The translations under genes and the position numbers were made by a program. Of a stretch of DNA of 64,000 bases, positions 51,813 through 60,641 are shown in pieces (position 1 is the stretch's first letter; each line of letters opens with the position of its first letter). Source of the DNA: Vicinamibacteria bacterium. Its GTDB lineage: Bacteria; Acidobacteriota; Vicinamibacteria; Fen-336. The stretch lies in assembly GCA_035570235.1 (NCBI GenBank), contig DATMML010000137.1, forward strand, positions 62,001-126,000, given 5' to 3'. Under the pieces are notes generated by a model. The model was not told where the DNA came from. It was given only the letters and a program-made list of their open reading frames with translations, and made no database searches.

Positions 51813-52922
51813 TTGCGCTTCTACATCCTCTATCCGGAGCGAAGCACACCCGGTGGCGGCCACAAACAGATGCGACTCCTCGCCCGCAATCTCCGACAGC
51901 TCGGCGAGGAGAGCTACCTGCTGCAGGCTCCGGGGGCCAGCGATGACAACTACCTGTACGACGTCGAGGTCCCCGGGGCACCCTTCCGCTCCAACGAGGG
52001 AAACGAGTCCTTGCATCCCGAGGATGTTCTTCTCCTTCCGGAGATTTGGCTTGAACGCAATCTTGCCGCCACCAGTACCTGGAAGTGCCGAAGAGCAGTC
52101 TATGCGCAAGGCGGATTCCTGGCTCTTCTCTTTCGGCCCCCAGGAGGGTACGCCGCGCGCGGGATCGAGTTCATGCTCGGAGTGTCTCCCTACATCGTAG
52201 CTCTCGGCCACCGCTATCTTGGCTTGTCACCGAGTCGTGCCTTCCACGTACCGTACCCTGTCTTCAGAGGACCCTTCGCGGCGCCCCTGCCTCCCCAGGA
52301 GTCCAAACGACTTGCGGTCAGCTTCATGCCGCGCAAGCTCCCCGAGCATATCGAATGCGTGAGGACGCTCGTCCACAAACGCATGCCCGACGTGCCCTGG
52401 GTTCCCATCGATGGCCTCTCCGAACGTGAAGTCGCACAGCGACTCTCCGAGACCGCCGTCTTCTTCTCCACGCAGAATGGCGAAGGGTTCGGGCTGCCCG
52501 CGATCGAGGCGATGTCGCGAGGCTCCATTGTCTGCGGTTATCGAGGGACCGGCCTGTTCCCTCACCCTTACGCCACACCCCAGAATGGTCTCTGGGCCAG
52601 AGACCGGTCCGTTGGACCGGCCGCCGCGCGCGTCATCGACGCGATTGAGCTCGCGCGTCTTGGAGGACCGGCGCGCGAGCGCCTCCTGAGCGCGGCACAG
52701 GAAACGGCGGCCGCTTTCACGGAGGAGCGGGCGCTCGAGGCTCTCGGGGTCGCCCTTCAATGCATACGGACCGCGCACTACCCACGCCCTTCTCGTCAGG
52801 TTCAGCGGCTGGGGGTCCTGGGACATGTGCAGGCCTTGCGGACGCTTCAGCACGCTCGGACCATGCGCCGGGGCCAGGACTGGGTCCAAGCAGGTGTCTT
52901 ACCCACGGGGCGGGCTCAATGA
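51813..52922 (+). CDS. GT4-like glycosyltransferase, start uncertain
   Basis: A 369-residue protein if it begins at TTG 51813, which is 10 bases after the previous stop and gives LRFYILYPERSTPGGGHKQM at the N-terminus; upstream starts would overlap the GT2 gene by over 100 bases. GT-B features: GGGHKQMRLLARNLRQLGEE acceptor half, AVSFMPRKLPEHIECVRTL, and the donor-side FFSTQNGEGFGLPAIEAMSRGSIVCGYRGTG with conserved Glu residues. It overlaps the next GT2 start by ATGA. Confidence 0.8.
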   Translation: MRFYILYPERSTPGGGHKQMRLLARNLRQLGEESYLLQAPGASDDNYLYDVEVPGAPFRSNEGNESLHPEDVLLLPEIWLERNLAATSTWKCRRAVYAQGGFLALLFRPPGGYAARGIEFMLGVSPYIVALGHRYLGLSPSRAFHVPYPVFRGPFAAPLPPQESKRLAVSFMPRKLPEHIECVRTLVHKRMPDVPWVPIDGLSEREVAQRLSETAVFFSTQNGEGFGLPAIEAMSRGSIVCGYRGTGLFPHPYATPQNGLWARDRSVGPAAARVIDAIELARLGGPARERLLSAAQETAAAFTEERALEALGVALQCIRTAHYPRPSRQVQRLGVLGHVQALRTLQHARTMRRGQDWVQAGVLPTGRAQ

Positions 52923-53887
52923 GTGGTGCGGAAAGCCCCTCCCCCGGGCGAGTGCCGGTCATCATCCTCAACTGGAACGGGTGGCAGGACACCTTCCTCT
53001 GTCTTGAGTCTCTTAAGAAAAGCCCGGACGCGACAGACATCTGGCTGGTCGACAATGGGTCGACCGAGGATCACACCGCGGCCGCGGCCACCCTTTTTCC
53101 TGGCCTGCGGTCGTTGCGTTGGGACGAAAACTACGGATTCGCCGGTGGCTACAATCGGGCGCTCCGCCTGGCCTGCTCCGAGGGCTACACCTTTGCCTAC
53201 CTGCTCAACAACGACTGCAGGGTGCGCCCGGGCTTCCTGCGCGCGGTGCTTGAGCCCGCGCTACGTGAGGACCGCCTGGCCGCGGTCGGCAGTTGCATGG
53301 TGTTTGCGGACGATACGGCATGGGCGATCTTCGACGGAGAGTACCATCTCGTCGGTGAGCAGCCGCTAGAGCCCTTCGACCTTCGCTATGTCCCTCATGT
53401 GAACGGGGCCGGAATGCTCGTTCGCTTGCAGACCGTGGCCGAGCTGGGCCTGTTCGATGAGCGCTTCTTCTGCTACGGCGAAGAGATGGCCTGGTGCCAA
53501 CACGCCGTCGCCGCCGGCTGGCGAGTCGCGGCCTGCGGCCGGTCGGTCGTGGTCCACAGGCGCGAAGGCAGCGATGTCAACCACAACGCTGCCTACTACC
53601 GGACCAGAAACTACTTCCTCTTTGTAGAAGACTTTCGATGGCCACGTCGGTCGGTGTGGAAGGTGCTCCTTTGCGCACGCGCCGCGGGGGCGGTGCTCGA
53701 CGCCTTTCAGAGTGGCCACGTGGCCAGGGCGGAGGCCATCGCGGCCGCGGTTCGCGATGCCTTCCTGGGCAGGTTCGGCAGGCGGAGGTCCAAAGACGCA
53801 CCGTGGCTCGCTCGCGTGCTCCTTGTCTGGGGTTGGGCCCGAGCGTGGATGCCAGGGCGGCGGACTCGTGAGCGGCCTCCCTTCTGA
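52919..53887 (+). CDS. GT2-family glycosyltransferase (rhamnosyltransferase-like)
   Basis: A 322-residue GT-A enzyme. It begins after PVIILNWNGWQDTFLCLESLKKS, has IWLVDNGSTEDHT (nucleotide site), FAYLLNNDCRVRPGFL (DxD-like NDC) and VNGAGMLVRLQTVAELGLFDERFFCYGEEMAWCQHAVAAGW, the FDExFF...xEExDxCxR-like motif typical of the WsaE/RfbN rhamnosyltransferase group. The ATG overlaps the previous stop (ATGA). A hydrophobic C-terminal helix follows. Confidence 0.9.
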   Translation: MSGAESPSPGRVPVIILNWNGWQDTFLCLESLKKSPDATDIWLVDNGSTEDHTAAAATLFPGLRSLRWDENYGFAGGYNRALRLACSEGYTFAYLLNNDCRVRPGFLRAVLEPALREDRLAAVGSCMVFADDTAWAIFDGEYHLVGEQPLEPFDLRYVPHVNGAGMLVRLQTVAELGLFDERFFCYGEEMAWCQHAVAAGWRVAACGRSVVVHRREGSDVNHNAAYYRTRNYFLFVEDFRWPRRSVWKVLLCARAAGAVLDAFQSGHVARAEAIAAAVRDAFLGRFGRRRSKDAPWLARVLLVWGWARAWMPGRRTRERPPF

Positions 53888-54037
53888 TCGAGCCGGGCCA
53901 TCGGTGGCCTTGTCTCGAGCTTCTCCCGGGCGCTTCTTTCGTTCCCCGCGGCCCCGGGGGCTCGGCCTCGATTTCATTGGATGTTGCTAGCGGTAGAATG
54001 CGGAGTCTCTTCGAGCCCGCCCTGAGGAGTGGCCCGC

Positions 54038-54082
54038 ATGCCTGAGCGAGACCCGTTCTGGCACACCGGATGCGTTGCTTGA
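54038..54082 (+). CDS. 14-residue upstream reading frame before the methyltransferase fusion
   Basis: A short frame starting with ATG (MPERDPFWHTGCVA) has GAGGAG 8 bases upstream, a better ribosome site than the fusion gene has. Its stop overlaps the TTG start of the fusion gene in another frame. It may be a regulatory leader, or the true start of the fusion gene separated by a frameshift. Confidence 0.35.
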   Translation: MPERDPFWHTGCVA

Positions 54083-56255
54083 GCTGGACGTCGCGGTGAA
54101 GCGGCGCCCGCGCTTTCTAATCCTGGGCGGCGGGCCGTCAATCGAGGACCGCGTCCAGACCGCTCTCGATCGGGCGAGAATTGCTTCGGACGTCGTCCAT
54201 TTACCGCTGTCCCGGCGACGCCTCCTGGGCCGGATCGCGTGGGCCGACGTCATCGTTGACGTTGCCGCGGAAGGAGTCCCGGGGCGTAACGTGCTCGAGA
54301 TGTGGGCCGGGCGACTGGCTCGAAGAATCGTGAAGGTCGATCGTGACCGCATTTCTACCTCGCCTTCGGCCAACTCGACCAGCGCGGTGCTCTCAAGCCT
54401 TGATCTCGAAGCCGTTCCTGCCCCGGTCTTTCCGCGGCTGGGCGCGGACCTGCGTCGACGGCAGGATGAGATCTGGGCCGAGATCCCGTGGCCTCCGCCC
54501 GATCCCCAGAGCCGCATGGAATCCGATCAGGAACTGAGTGCCGTTCTTGCTCAAGCCCGCACTGCCGGAGACTGGGCTCTCGACGTCGGAGCCGGCGCGG
54601 GAAGAGGAGCGATAGCGCTTGCCGGCCGGAACCGCCACGTTGCCGCGATGGACGTGTCGCTTCATATGCTCCGGCGGCTCCGGGTAAAGGCCGAGGCCGC
54701 CGGTGGCGCCGTCCACTTGGTGCTCGGTGACGCCGAACGCCTCCCCTTCCGTTCTCAGGTGTTTTCGGTCGCCACTGCCCTCCAAGTCTGCGCGCACGTC
54801 GAGACACCCGAACGTTTTACGGACGAGTTGGCTCGTGTCACTCGGCCCGGAGCGGACGTTGTGCTCAGCACCGGGAACGCCCACTCTCTGGCGGAGCTTT
54901 CCGACCGTCTCACCCTCTTCCTGCACGAGCTGCGCCACGGCCGGGTGCGGAAGGCCTTCGCTGCGCTCCAGGGCGACCGCGTCTACTGGTTGAAGCTACG
55001 TGGCTTCGCCAGAAGCTCCGTCGCGGAGCTGGGGGGGCAGCTCGCACGCTCGGGTTTCCGAATCCAGCATCGGATGACCCTGGGACTGCTGAGGGCGCTC
55101 CGGTTTGATTTTCCCGTAGGGTGGGGGCGGCTTCCTGGCCTTCGGCGGTTCGGCCGCCTCATCGTGGTCAGCGCCTCGCACGAACCGGCGCCTCGCGTAC
55201 TACAGTCCTACGCGAAGCTCTCTCTCGCGGCGATTGGGCGCTTCGTGCACAGCGACGGCTCCCTCCTTTACCGCCAGGGCCTCCACCAAACACGACGAGA
55301 TTCGGAGCCGCCGTCGTATTCGACATCTGAACGATACCGCCTGATCTGCCTCATAGGTCTCGAGGCCTACCGGCGGTACCAAGGTGCCAGCCCGGATGTC
55401 GACTCGCTTCTTTCGCACCTCGGAAGCGCGCTCGGTCCACGCGCCTTGGATGACGAAGGTCTGTTTCTTTGGTGGAAGGCGCTCGCGGGCGAGGGCAGCG
55501 TGGAGCCAAGCTTGGAGCGAATCGCCGCCGCCATCCCTCGGCTCGGTGCGGAGGACTCCCAGACCCTGGCGTTTCTTCTCATGGGCCTCGCCTCCGGCCG
55601 CGATCCCAGCGGGCGCCGAGGGCAGTTGGCGGACGAAATCGCCGCCCATCTCCTGGCCCGCCAGGCCGCAACTGGCCTTTTCGCGACGGTCGCGCGCCGC
55701 GATGCGGTGTCGACATTCAACTACCAGGTCTATTCGAGCCTCGCGCTCGCCACTTACGGGAGGCAGCGTGGACGCGCCGACGCTGTGGAGGCCGCCCGTG
55801 GCTGCTGCGACCGTTTCTGTCGGCTTCAAGGTCCTCAGGGTCAATGGTGGTGGACCTACGACGTAGAACGCGGAACCGTGGCCGACAAGTACCCGGTGTT
55901 CTCGGTCCACCAGCTAGGCATGGCCCCCTTGGTTCTCTTAGCGGTCGGGCGCGTCAGTGGAGACGACTTCACGCCCTGGGTGCGACGGGGAGCGCGCTGG
56001 GTGGCGGGCCCAAACGAGGTCGGCCAGCCTCTCATAACGGGAGGGGACTCCACGGTCTGGCGTTCTGTGCGCCGGTGGGGGTCACAGCATCCCTGGGCAT
56101 CGGCTGTCCTCCAGCGGCTGGCTTGGCATCGATTCGGTCGATTGGCCGCGCTGTGGCCGGGCAAGGAGATCAATCGCGAGCACCGACCGTATGAATACGG
56201 CTGGCTCTTGGCCGCGCTGGCGGAGGCCAGGGGCGACGAATCTTGGCTGCCCTGA
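54075..56255 (+). CDS. Fusion of a SAM methyltransferase with a C-terminal (alpha/alpha) toroid domain
   Basis: A 726-residue protein. Residues about 10-125 form a Rossmann-like N-terminal part (RPRFLILGGGPSIEDRVQTAL). Residues about 165-262 are a class I methyltransferase (ALDVGAGAGRGAIALAG, then GDAERLPF and VCAHVETPERFTDEL). The last 340 residues, with repeats such as LFLWWKALAGEGS and GQWWWTYDVERGTVADKYPV, match the helical toroid seen in glycoside-processing or prenyltransferase-type folds of polysaccharide loci. The start TTG at 54075 is weak; a GTG at 54096 is possible. Role: probable modification of a sugar or lipid-linked glycan (inference). Confidence 0.75.
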   Translation: MLELDVAVKRRPRFLILGGGPSIEDRVQTALDRARIASDVVHLPLSRRRLLGRIAWADVIVDVAAEGVPGRNVLEMWAGRLARRIVKVDRDRISTSPSANSTSAVLSSLDLEAVPAPVFPRLGADLRRRQDEIWAEIPWPPPDPQSRMESDQELSAVLAQARTAGDWALDVGAGAGRGAIALAGRNRHVAAMDVSLHMLRRLRVKAEAAGGAVHLVLGDAERLPFRSQVFSVATALQVCAHVETPERFTDELARVTRPGADVVLSTGNAHSLAELSDRLTLFLHELRHGRVRKAFAALQGDRVYWLKLRGFARSSVAELGGQLARSGFRIQHRMTLGLLRALRFDFPVGWGRLPGLRRFGRLIVVSASHEPAPRVLQSYAKLSLAAIGRFVHSDGSLLYRQGLHQTRRDSEPPSYSTSERYRLICLIGLEAYRRYQGASPDVDSLLSHLGSALGPRALDDEGLFLWWKALAGEGSVEPSLERIAAAIPRLGAEDSQTLAFLLMGLASGRDPSGRRGQLADEIAAHLLARQAATGLFATVARRDAVSTFNYQVYSSLALATYGRQRGRADAVEAARGCCDRFCRLQGPQGQWWWTYDVERGTVADKYPVFSVHQLGMAPLVLLAVGRVSGDDFTPWVRRGARWVAGPNEVGQPLITGGDSTVWRSVRRWGSQHPWASAVLQRLAWHRFGRLAALWPGKEINREHRPYEYGWLLAALAEARGDESWLP

Positions 56256-56266
56256 GGCTTCGCGAC

Positions 56267-57478
56267 ATGCCCCTCCGCATCCTCATGGTGCTCGACAAGC
56301 CCTTTCGAACCGACCTCCGGGTGGAGCGGGAAATCCGAGCCCTCGTGGGCTCCGGTCACCGCGTGAGCCTTCTCTGCGAGCGCATGGACGGTGAGGCGGA
56401 GCGCGATGACTGGAACGGGGCGGCGGTGTGTCGAATCAGCTCCTCCCGAAACCGCCGGTCACGCTGGGCGCACTACCTCACCGGAACCCTAACCGGCCGG
56501 AGCCGGGGTTGGGAGGGGGCCATCGAAGCGGGGGCGGTGGAACAATCGAGCGACGTGATCCACGCTCACGATCTTCCCGTGGCGACGTCGGCGCTTCGGG
56601 TCGCACGGCGACGCGGGGCCGCTTTCGTGTTCGATCGTCACGAGAACTGGGCCGGCCTCTTGGCCGGCCTTCGTGACGATTTCCCGCCCGGCCTCCGCCG
56701 GAAGGTCCTGTGGAGCTCCATCAATAGCCCCGCTATCTGGAGGCACTGGGAGAAGCGGGTGGTCCGGGACGCCGACCTCGTGATCACGGTGAGCCGCGAG
56801 GCCGGCCTGGAACTCCCCTCATCGCCGCGCGACCTCGAGATTGTGTCGAACTACGTAGACCTCGACACGCTACCCGCGGCGTCGCCCCTGCCGCCGGCGA
56901 CGCGGCCACTAAGGCTTTGCTTCTCGGGCGTCTTCAATGCCATGTTCGCGCTGGCCGACACTGTCCGGGCCATTTCTCTGCTTCCCCAGGGCTCGACCGA
57001 ATTGACTCTGGTGGGTGACGGCGACGACAAGGCCTCGCTGGTGAGCCTGGTCCACGAGTTGAGGCTCGAGCCTTTTGTCCACTTCCACGGCTGGCGCCCC
57101 CGCGACGAGGCGCTCGCGACCATCCAGAGATCGCACCTCTGCTTGCTGCCGCTCCGCGACAACGCTCTCACCCGCACTACGGTTGGCAACAAATTGTTCG
57201 AGTACATGGGGCTTGGCCGGCCCGTGCTCTGCTCAGCGGTTGGAGTGATGGCGCGTCTGGTGGGTGAAACGGGTGCGGGCATCATCGTGGAGCCCTGGAC
57301 CAGCGAGACCGTGGCCGCCGCCATCGCCGATCTGTCGGAGCGGCCTGAGCGACTAGCCGTGATGGGCGGGGAAGGCGCGCGGGCGGTGCGGACCGTCTAC
57401 AACTGGGGTCGCGAACGGGAATCACTATTGAGTGCGTACCGCCGACTGGAGAGAGCCCGCTCTGGAGCTGGAGTGTGA
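56267..57478 (+). CDS. GT4-family glycosyltransferase
   Basis: A 403-residue GT-B enzyme from the ATG at 56267 (PLRILMVLDKPFRTDLRVEREIRAL). The acceptor half includes DVIHAHDLPVATSALRVARRRGAAFVFDRHENW; the donor half has LRLCFSGVFNAMFALADTVRAI, VGDGDDKASL, FHGWRPRDEALATIQRSHLCLLPLRDNALTRTTVGNKLFEYMGLGRPVLCSAVGV. A TTG at 56243 would also open the frame but gives no family match. Follows the fusion gene by 11 bases. Confidence 0.92.
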   Translation: MPLRILMVLDKPFRTDLRVEREIRALVGSGHRVSLLCERMDGEAERDDWNGAAVCRISSSRNRRSRWAHYLTGTLTGRSRGWEGAIEAGAVEQSSDVIHAHDLPVATSALRVARRRGAAFVFDRHENWAGLLAGLRDDFPPGLRRKVLWSSINSPAIWRHWEKRVVRDADLVITVSREAGLELPSSPRDLEIVSNYVDLDTLPAASPLPPATRPLRLCFSGVFNAMFALADTVRAISLLPQGSTELTLVGDGDDKASLVSLVHELRLEPFVHFHGWRPRDEALATIQRSHLCLLPLRDNALTRTTVGNKLFEYMGLGRPVLCSAVGVMARLVGETGAGIIVEPWTSETVAAAIADLSERPERLAVMGGEGARAVRTVYNWGRERESLLSAYRRLERARSGAGV

Positions 57479-58431
57479 CCGAACCCAGCTCCACTTGGCT
57501 CAGGGTTCCGCCTCCGGACAAAATGGGCCGTCCCGGCCCCCTACTCCTGCGCTTCGCCGCGTGGCTACGCGCCTCCGCCCGCCAGGCTGCCCGACCGATC
57601 GCTACTGACGATGCCTACCTCGACTGGGAAGCCTCTTCGGCCGGCACCGCCTGGGACTACTACCAGCGCTTCCTGCCGCGGGAGGGACGTTTGCGCATCC
57701 TCGACGTGGGCGCGGGGCCCAGCGGCCGCACCGCGCACTACGCACGGAGTCGCGACGCACTCTTCATGTGCCTGGACCTTGACCACGAGCTCCAGAGAGT
57801 CGCCTCGCGTAACCTCGCCGACGAGCTGCGGGACCGGGTGGTCCCGGTGGTCGGTGAAGCCGGCTGCCTGCCGTTCCCGGCCGGAAGCCTCGACGCCTGT
57901 CTTTGCGAGAATGCCCTGGAGCATTTCACGGCTTCGGATCAAGCCATTCGTGACATGGCCCGGGTCCTCAGACCCGGCGGCCTGTTGCTGGCCCTTCTTC
58001 CGCCATGGCGAGGACCTTTCGCAGGGCACTTGTCACGCCTCACTTGGCTCCCTTGGATCCACCTCCTCCCGCCCTGGGTATTCCTCCGACTGCTCTGCGC
58101 TCTGCAGCCTGGTCCGGAGGCGGTCGAGCGCGCGCGCCGGGCTCATGTCACGGCAACCTACCTTGCCACGCATCTCAACGGCTGGCCGCTCAAGCGCGTC
58201 CTCCAAGCATTCGAGGCTTCCCGCAATCTCGCTTTGGTGGATGCCTATGTCCTCGGCGAGGGACGGGTGGGGCGCGTGTTGCGCTTCATTCCCTGGCTCG
58301 GCGAGTTTTTTACGGGAGCCATCTATCTCGTGTTCCGCCGCCTTGAGGCCGAGCGGACCATGAGACTGAGCTTTGGCCGGCTCCTCTGGACGACATTGCG
58401 CGGCCGCTCGCACCGGCGTTTGGAAGACTGA
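57475..58431 (+). CDS. SAM-dependent methyltransferase
   Basis: A 318-residue class I methyltransferase starting at a GTG that overlaps the previous stop (GTGA). The SAM site is ILDVGAGPSGRTAHYARS, followed by GEAGCLPFPAGSLDACLCENALEHFTASDQAIRDMARVLRPGG. The C-terminal half carries hydrophobic helices (FAGHLSRLTWLPWIHLLPPWVFLRLLC), suggesting membrane or lipid-linked substrate contact. Substrate is not known; the neighbours suggest a glycan. Confidence 0.85.
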   Translation: MTEPSSTWLRVPPPDKMGRPGPLLLRFAAWLRASARQAARPIATDDAYLDWEASSAGTAWDYYQRFLPREGRLRILDVGAGPSGRTAHYARSRDALFMCLDLDHELQRVASRNLADELRDRVVPVVGEAGCLPFPAGSLDACLCENALEHFTASDQAIRDMARVLRPGGLLLALLPPWRGPFAGHLSRLTWLPWIHLLPPWVFLRLLCALQPGPEAVERARRAHVTATYLATHLNGWPLKRVLQAFEASRNLALVDAYVLGEGRVGRVLRFIPWLGEFFTGAIYLVFRRLEAERTMRLSFGRLLWTTLRGRSHRRLED

Positions 58432-58433
58432 CC

Positions 58434-59435
58434 TTGGAAACGCTTGCCTCTACGACGCGGCCGGGTGGAGCGGAGGCCCTGCGCGCCGGGACTTCACGCC
58501 TTCCCGTGTCGGTAGCCATCCCAGCTCGAGACGAGACGGAGACGATTGTGGCCTTGCTCGACAGCCTTCTCAATCAGACCCATGCCCCGGAAGAAATCAT
58601 CGTTGCCGACGGCGGTTCTAAGGACGGCACTGCCGAAAAAGCCAGGGGCTACGCGGCGCGCGGTGTGATAACTCTGGAAATCGGACCTGCCTTCCCCGGC
58701 CGCGGACGCAATGCCGCGATCCGGGCCGCTCGGCACGAGTGGATTGCGCTTGTCGATGCGGGGTGCGTACCAGACGTGGGTTGGATCGAGGCGCTTCTCG
58801 AACCTCTTACCACCGATCCGACCCTCGAGGTTGTTTGCGGGGAGCACGTTCCCATACTCGACGACGAGTGGGACTGCGCCCAGGCTCTCACCCTCGTAGC
58901 TCCGCGTCAGCACAGTACATCTCTGCGCCCACCCAGCATCGTTTCCACACTGCTCCGCCGTTCGGTCTGGGAGCGGGTCGGTGGGTTCCGGGAGGACCTG
59001 CGGGCGGCGGAAGATCTCGTGTTCTTCACAGCCGTCGCCGCGGCGGGTGCGCGTGTGGCCCGTGCGCCCAGAGCCATCGTGCGCTGGCGCTTGTCTCCGG
59101 GCCCAATTGCCGCCTTCCGTCGCCTATCTCTTTACTCGCGCCACCACCTCCGAGCGGGGCTCTTCCGAACCTGGCACCTGCGGGTTCTGTCCATGGATTT
59201 GGTCGCACTCCTCTTGCTCTGGGCGTTGCCGCTATCAGAAGGTGTGGCCGCGCTCCTCGCCGCCCTCGCCGGACGCACGATCCTCACGGCTTGGAAGCGT
59301 CGTGAAAACGTGCCCGGCCCGCGGCCCCTTACCCCCCTCCGGCTCGTCAGGGTCGCAGTGCTCATCGTGCTGGCGGACATCGCGGCGTGGTTCGGGGTCT
59401 TTCATGCCGCCTTCGGCTGGCGAAGGGCGCCGTGA
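58434..59435 (+). CDS. GT2-family glycosyltransferase with C-terminal membrane helices
   Basis: A 333-residue GT-A enzyme. The core begins PVSVAIPARDETETIVALLDSLLNQTHAPEEIIVADGGSKDGTAE, with ALVDAGCVPDVGWIEALLEPL and VGGFREDLRAAEDLVFFTAVAAAG. At the C-terminus two hydrophobic helices (MDLVALLLLWALPLSEGVAALLAAL and VRVAVLIVLADIAAWFGVFHAAF) point to membrane attachment. The start is a TTG right after the methyltransferase stop; a GTG before the VSVAIPA segment is an alternative. Confidence 0.87.
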   Translation: METLASTTRPGGAEALRAGTSRLPVSVAIPARDETETIVALLDSLLNQTHAPEEIIVADGGSKDGTAEKARGYAARGVITLEIGPAFPGRGRNAAIRAARHEWIALVDAGCVPDVGWIEALLEPLTTDPTLEVVCGEHVPILDDEWDCAQALTLVAPRQHSTSLRPPSIVSTLLRRSVWERVGGFREDLRAAEDLVFFTAVAAAGARVARAPRAIVRWRLSPGPIAAFRRLSLYSRHHLRAGLFRTWHLRVLSMDLVALLLLWALPLSEGVAALLAALAGRTILTAWKRRENVPGPRPLTPLRLVRVAVLIVLADIAAWFGVFHAAFGWRRAP

Positions 59436-60634
59436 GCCTCGACAGCCTCTACATCGCATACTGGAGCCTGCGAGATCCCCTTTGCCAGAGCCAGGTGTTG
59501 CCTATCCTCCGCGGGCTCGCCGCCGATGGCTACCGGATGGGGCTCATGACCTTCGAGAACCCGCGTTGGGCGATGCCGCCGGAAGAGCAGCAAGCAGTGA
59601 GCGCCGAGCTCCGCGGTCAGAGAATCGAATGGCTCCCGCGACAATACCATTCGCAGCCTCCGACCTTCTCCACAATCCGTGACATTCTCGGGGGCGCCAT
59701 CCGGGCGCGGAAAGAGCGGCCGCGACTCGTCCATGGCCGAGGTTCCGTAGCTGCCGCGGTCGCCTATATGGCCACCCGCGGATCGGGCGCTCTTTTTTTC
59801 AACGATGCCGACGGGCCACTCTCGAAGGAGTATGTGGAAGCCGGAATCTGGAAGGCGGGCTCTCCCGTCGCGAAAATGGTGGCCCGCGCGGAGGATCTCT
59901 TTCTCGACGCGGCCGATGCGAACGCGGTCCTGACATCCGTGCGTGCGACAGAAGTCGCGCGTCGGTCCCGGGCCGAACCAACCGTCCTGCCCTGCGCCGT
60001 GGAGAGCGAGTTGTTCCGCCCGCGCCCAGTTGAAGCAGAGAAGATTCGACGGGAACTCTCGTTGGCGGGCACGGTCTTCATATACGCGGGAAAGGTCGGA
60101 GGTTGGTATCTCGTCGAACCTATGATGGATTTTGTGGCCGCTTACCAAGGCCTGGGGGAGGCGACCACTCTGCTCGTCCTGACGACCGGGCCGGGGGAGC
60201 CCTTCCAGCGCACCGCCGCCACCCGCAACGTCGTTTGTCGAGTGCGTAGTGCCACCCGAGAAGAAGTGCCGGCATATCTGTCTGCAGCCAATGTCGGTCT
60301 GAGCTTTCGGTTGGCGACGCCCTCGCAGCGCGCTGCGTCCCCCGTGAAAAACGGAGAGTATCTCGCTTGCGGACTGCCCGTGGTCTCGACCGCAGGAGTC
60401 GGTGATTACAGCAATTTGATTGCCGCCCAGGGTGTGGGTGTCGTGGTCGAGTCTCTATCGCCGGAAGAGCTTCGCCGGTACGCATCCAACCTTCGTGACC
60501 TTCTCTTCGGGGACCCAACCTTGGCCCGCCGTTGTCGAGAGGCCGCCCTCGCGCACGCCGGGTTGAAGGAGGTCGTCCTCCCGCGATACCGGGCGCTCTA
60601 CAGTCGCCTGCTGGGGTCAGGAGCGCGAGTCTGA
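59432..60634 (+). CDS. GT4-like glycosyltransferase
   Basis: A 400-residue GT-B enzyme starting at GTG 59432, which overlaps the previous stop by GTGA (SLDSLYIAYWSLRDPLCQSQ). It has PRLVHGRGSVAAAVAYMATRGSGALFFNDADG, ADANAVLTSVRATEVARR, VFIYAGKVGGWYLVEPMMDF (donor half start) and ATREEVPAYLSAANVGLSF... KNGEYLACGLPVVSTAGVGDYSNLI. Last gene of the plus-strand operon; it meets the ABC exporter tail to tail. Confidence 0.88.
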   Translation: MSLDSLYIAYWSLRDPLCQSQVLPILRGLAADGYRMGLMTFENPRWAMPPEEQQAVSAELRGQRIEWLPRQYHSQPPTFSTIRDILGGAIRARKERPRLVHGRGSVAAAVAYMATRGSGALFFNDADGPLSKEYVEAGIWKAGSPVAKMVARAEDLFLDAADANAVLTSVRATEVARRSRAEPTVLPCAVESELFRPRPVEAEKIRRELSLAGTVFIYAGKVGGWYLVEPMMDFVAAYQGLGEATTLLVLTTGPGEPFQRTAATRNVVCRVRSATREEVPAYLSAANVGLSFRLATPSQRAASPVKNGEYLACGLPVVSTAGVGDYSNLIAAQGVGVVVESLSPEELRRYASNLRDLLFGDPTLARRCREAALAHAGLKEVVLPRYRALYSRLLGSGARV

Positions 60635-60641
60635 TGAAGCC

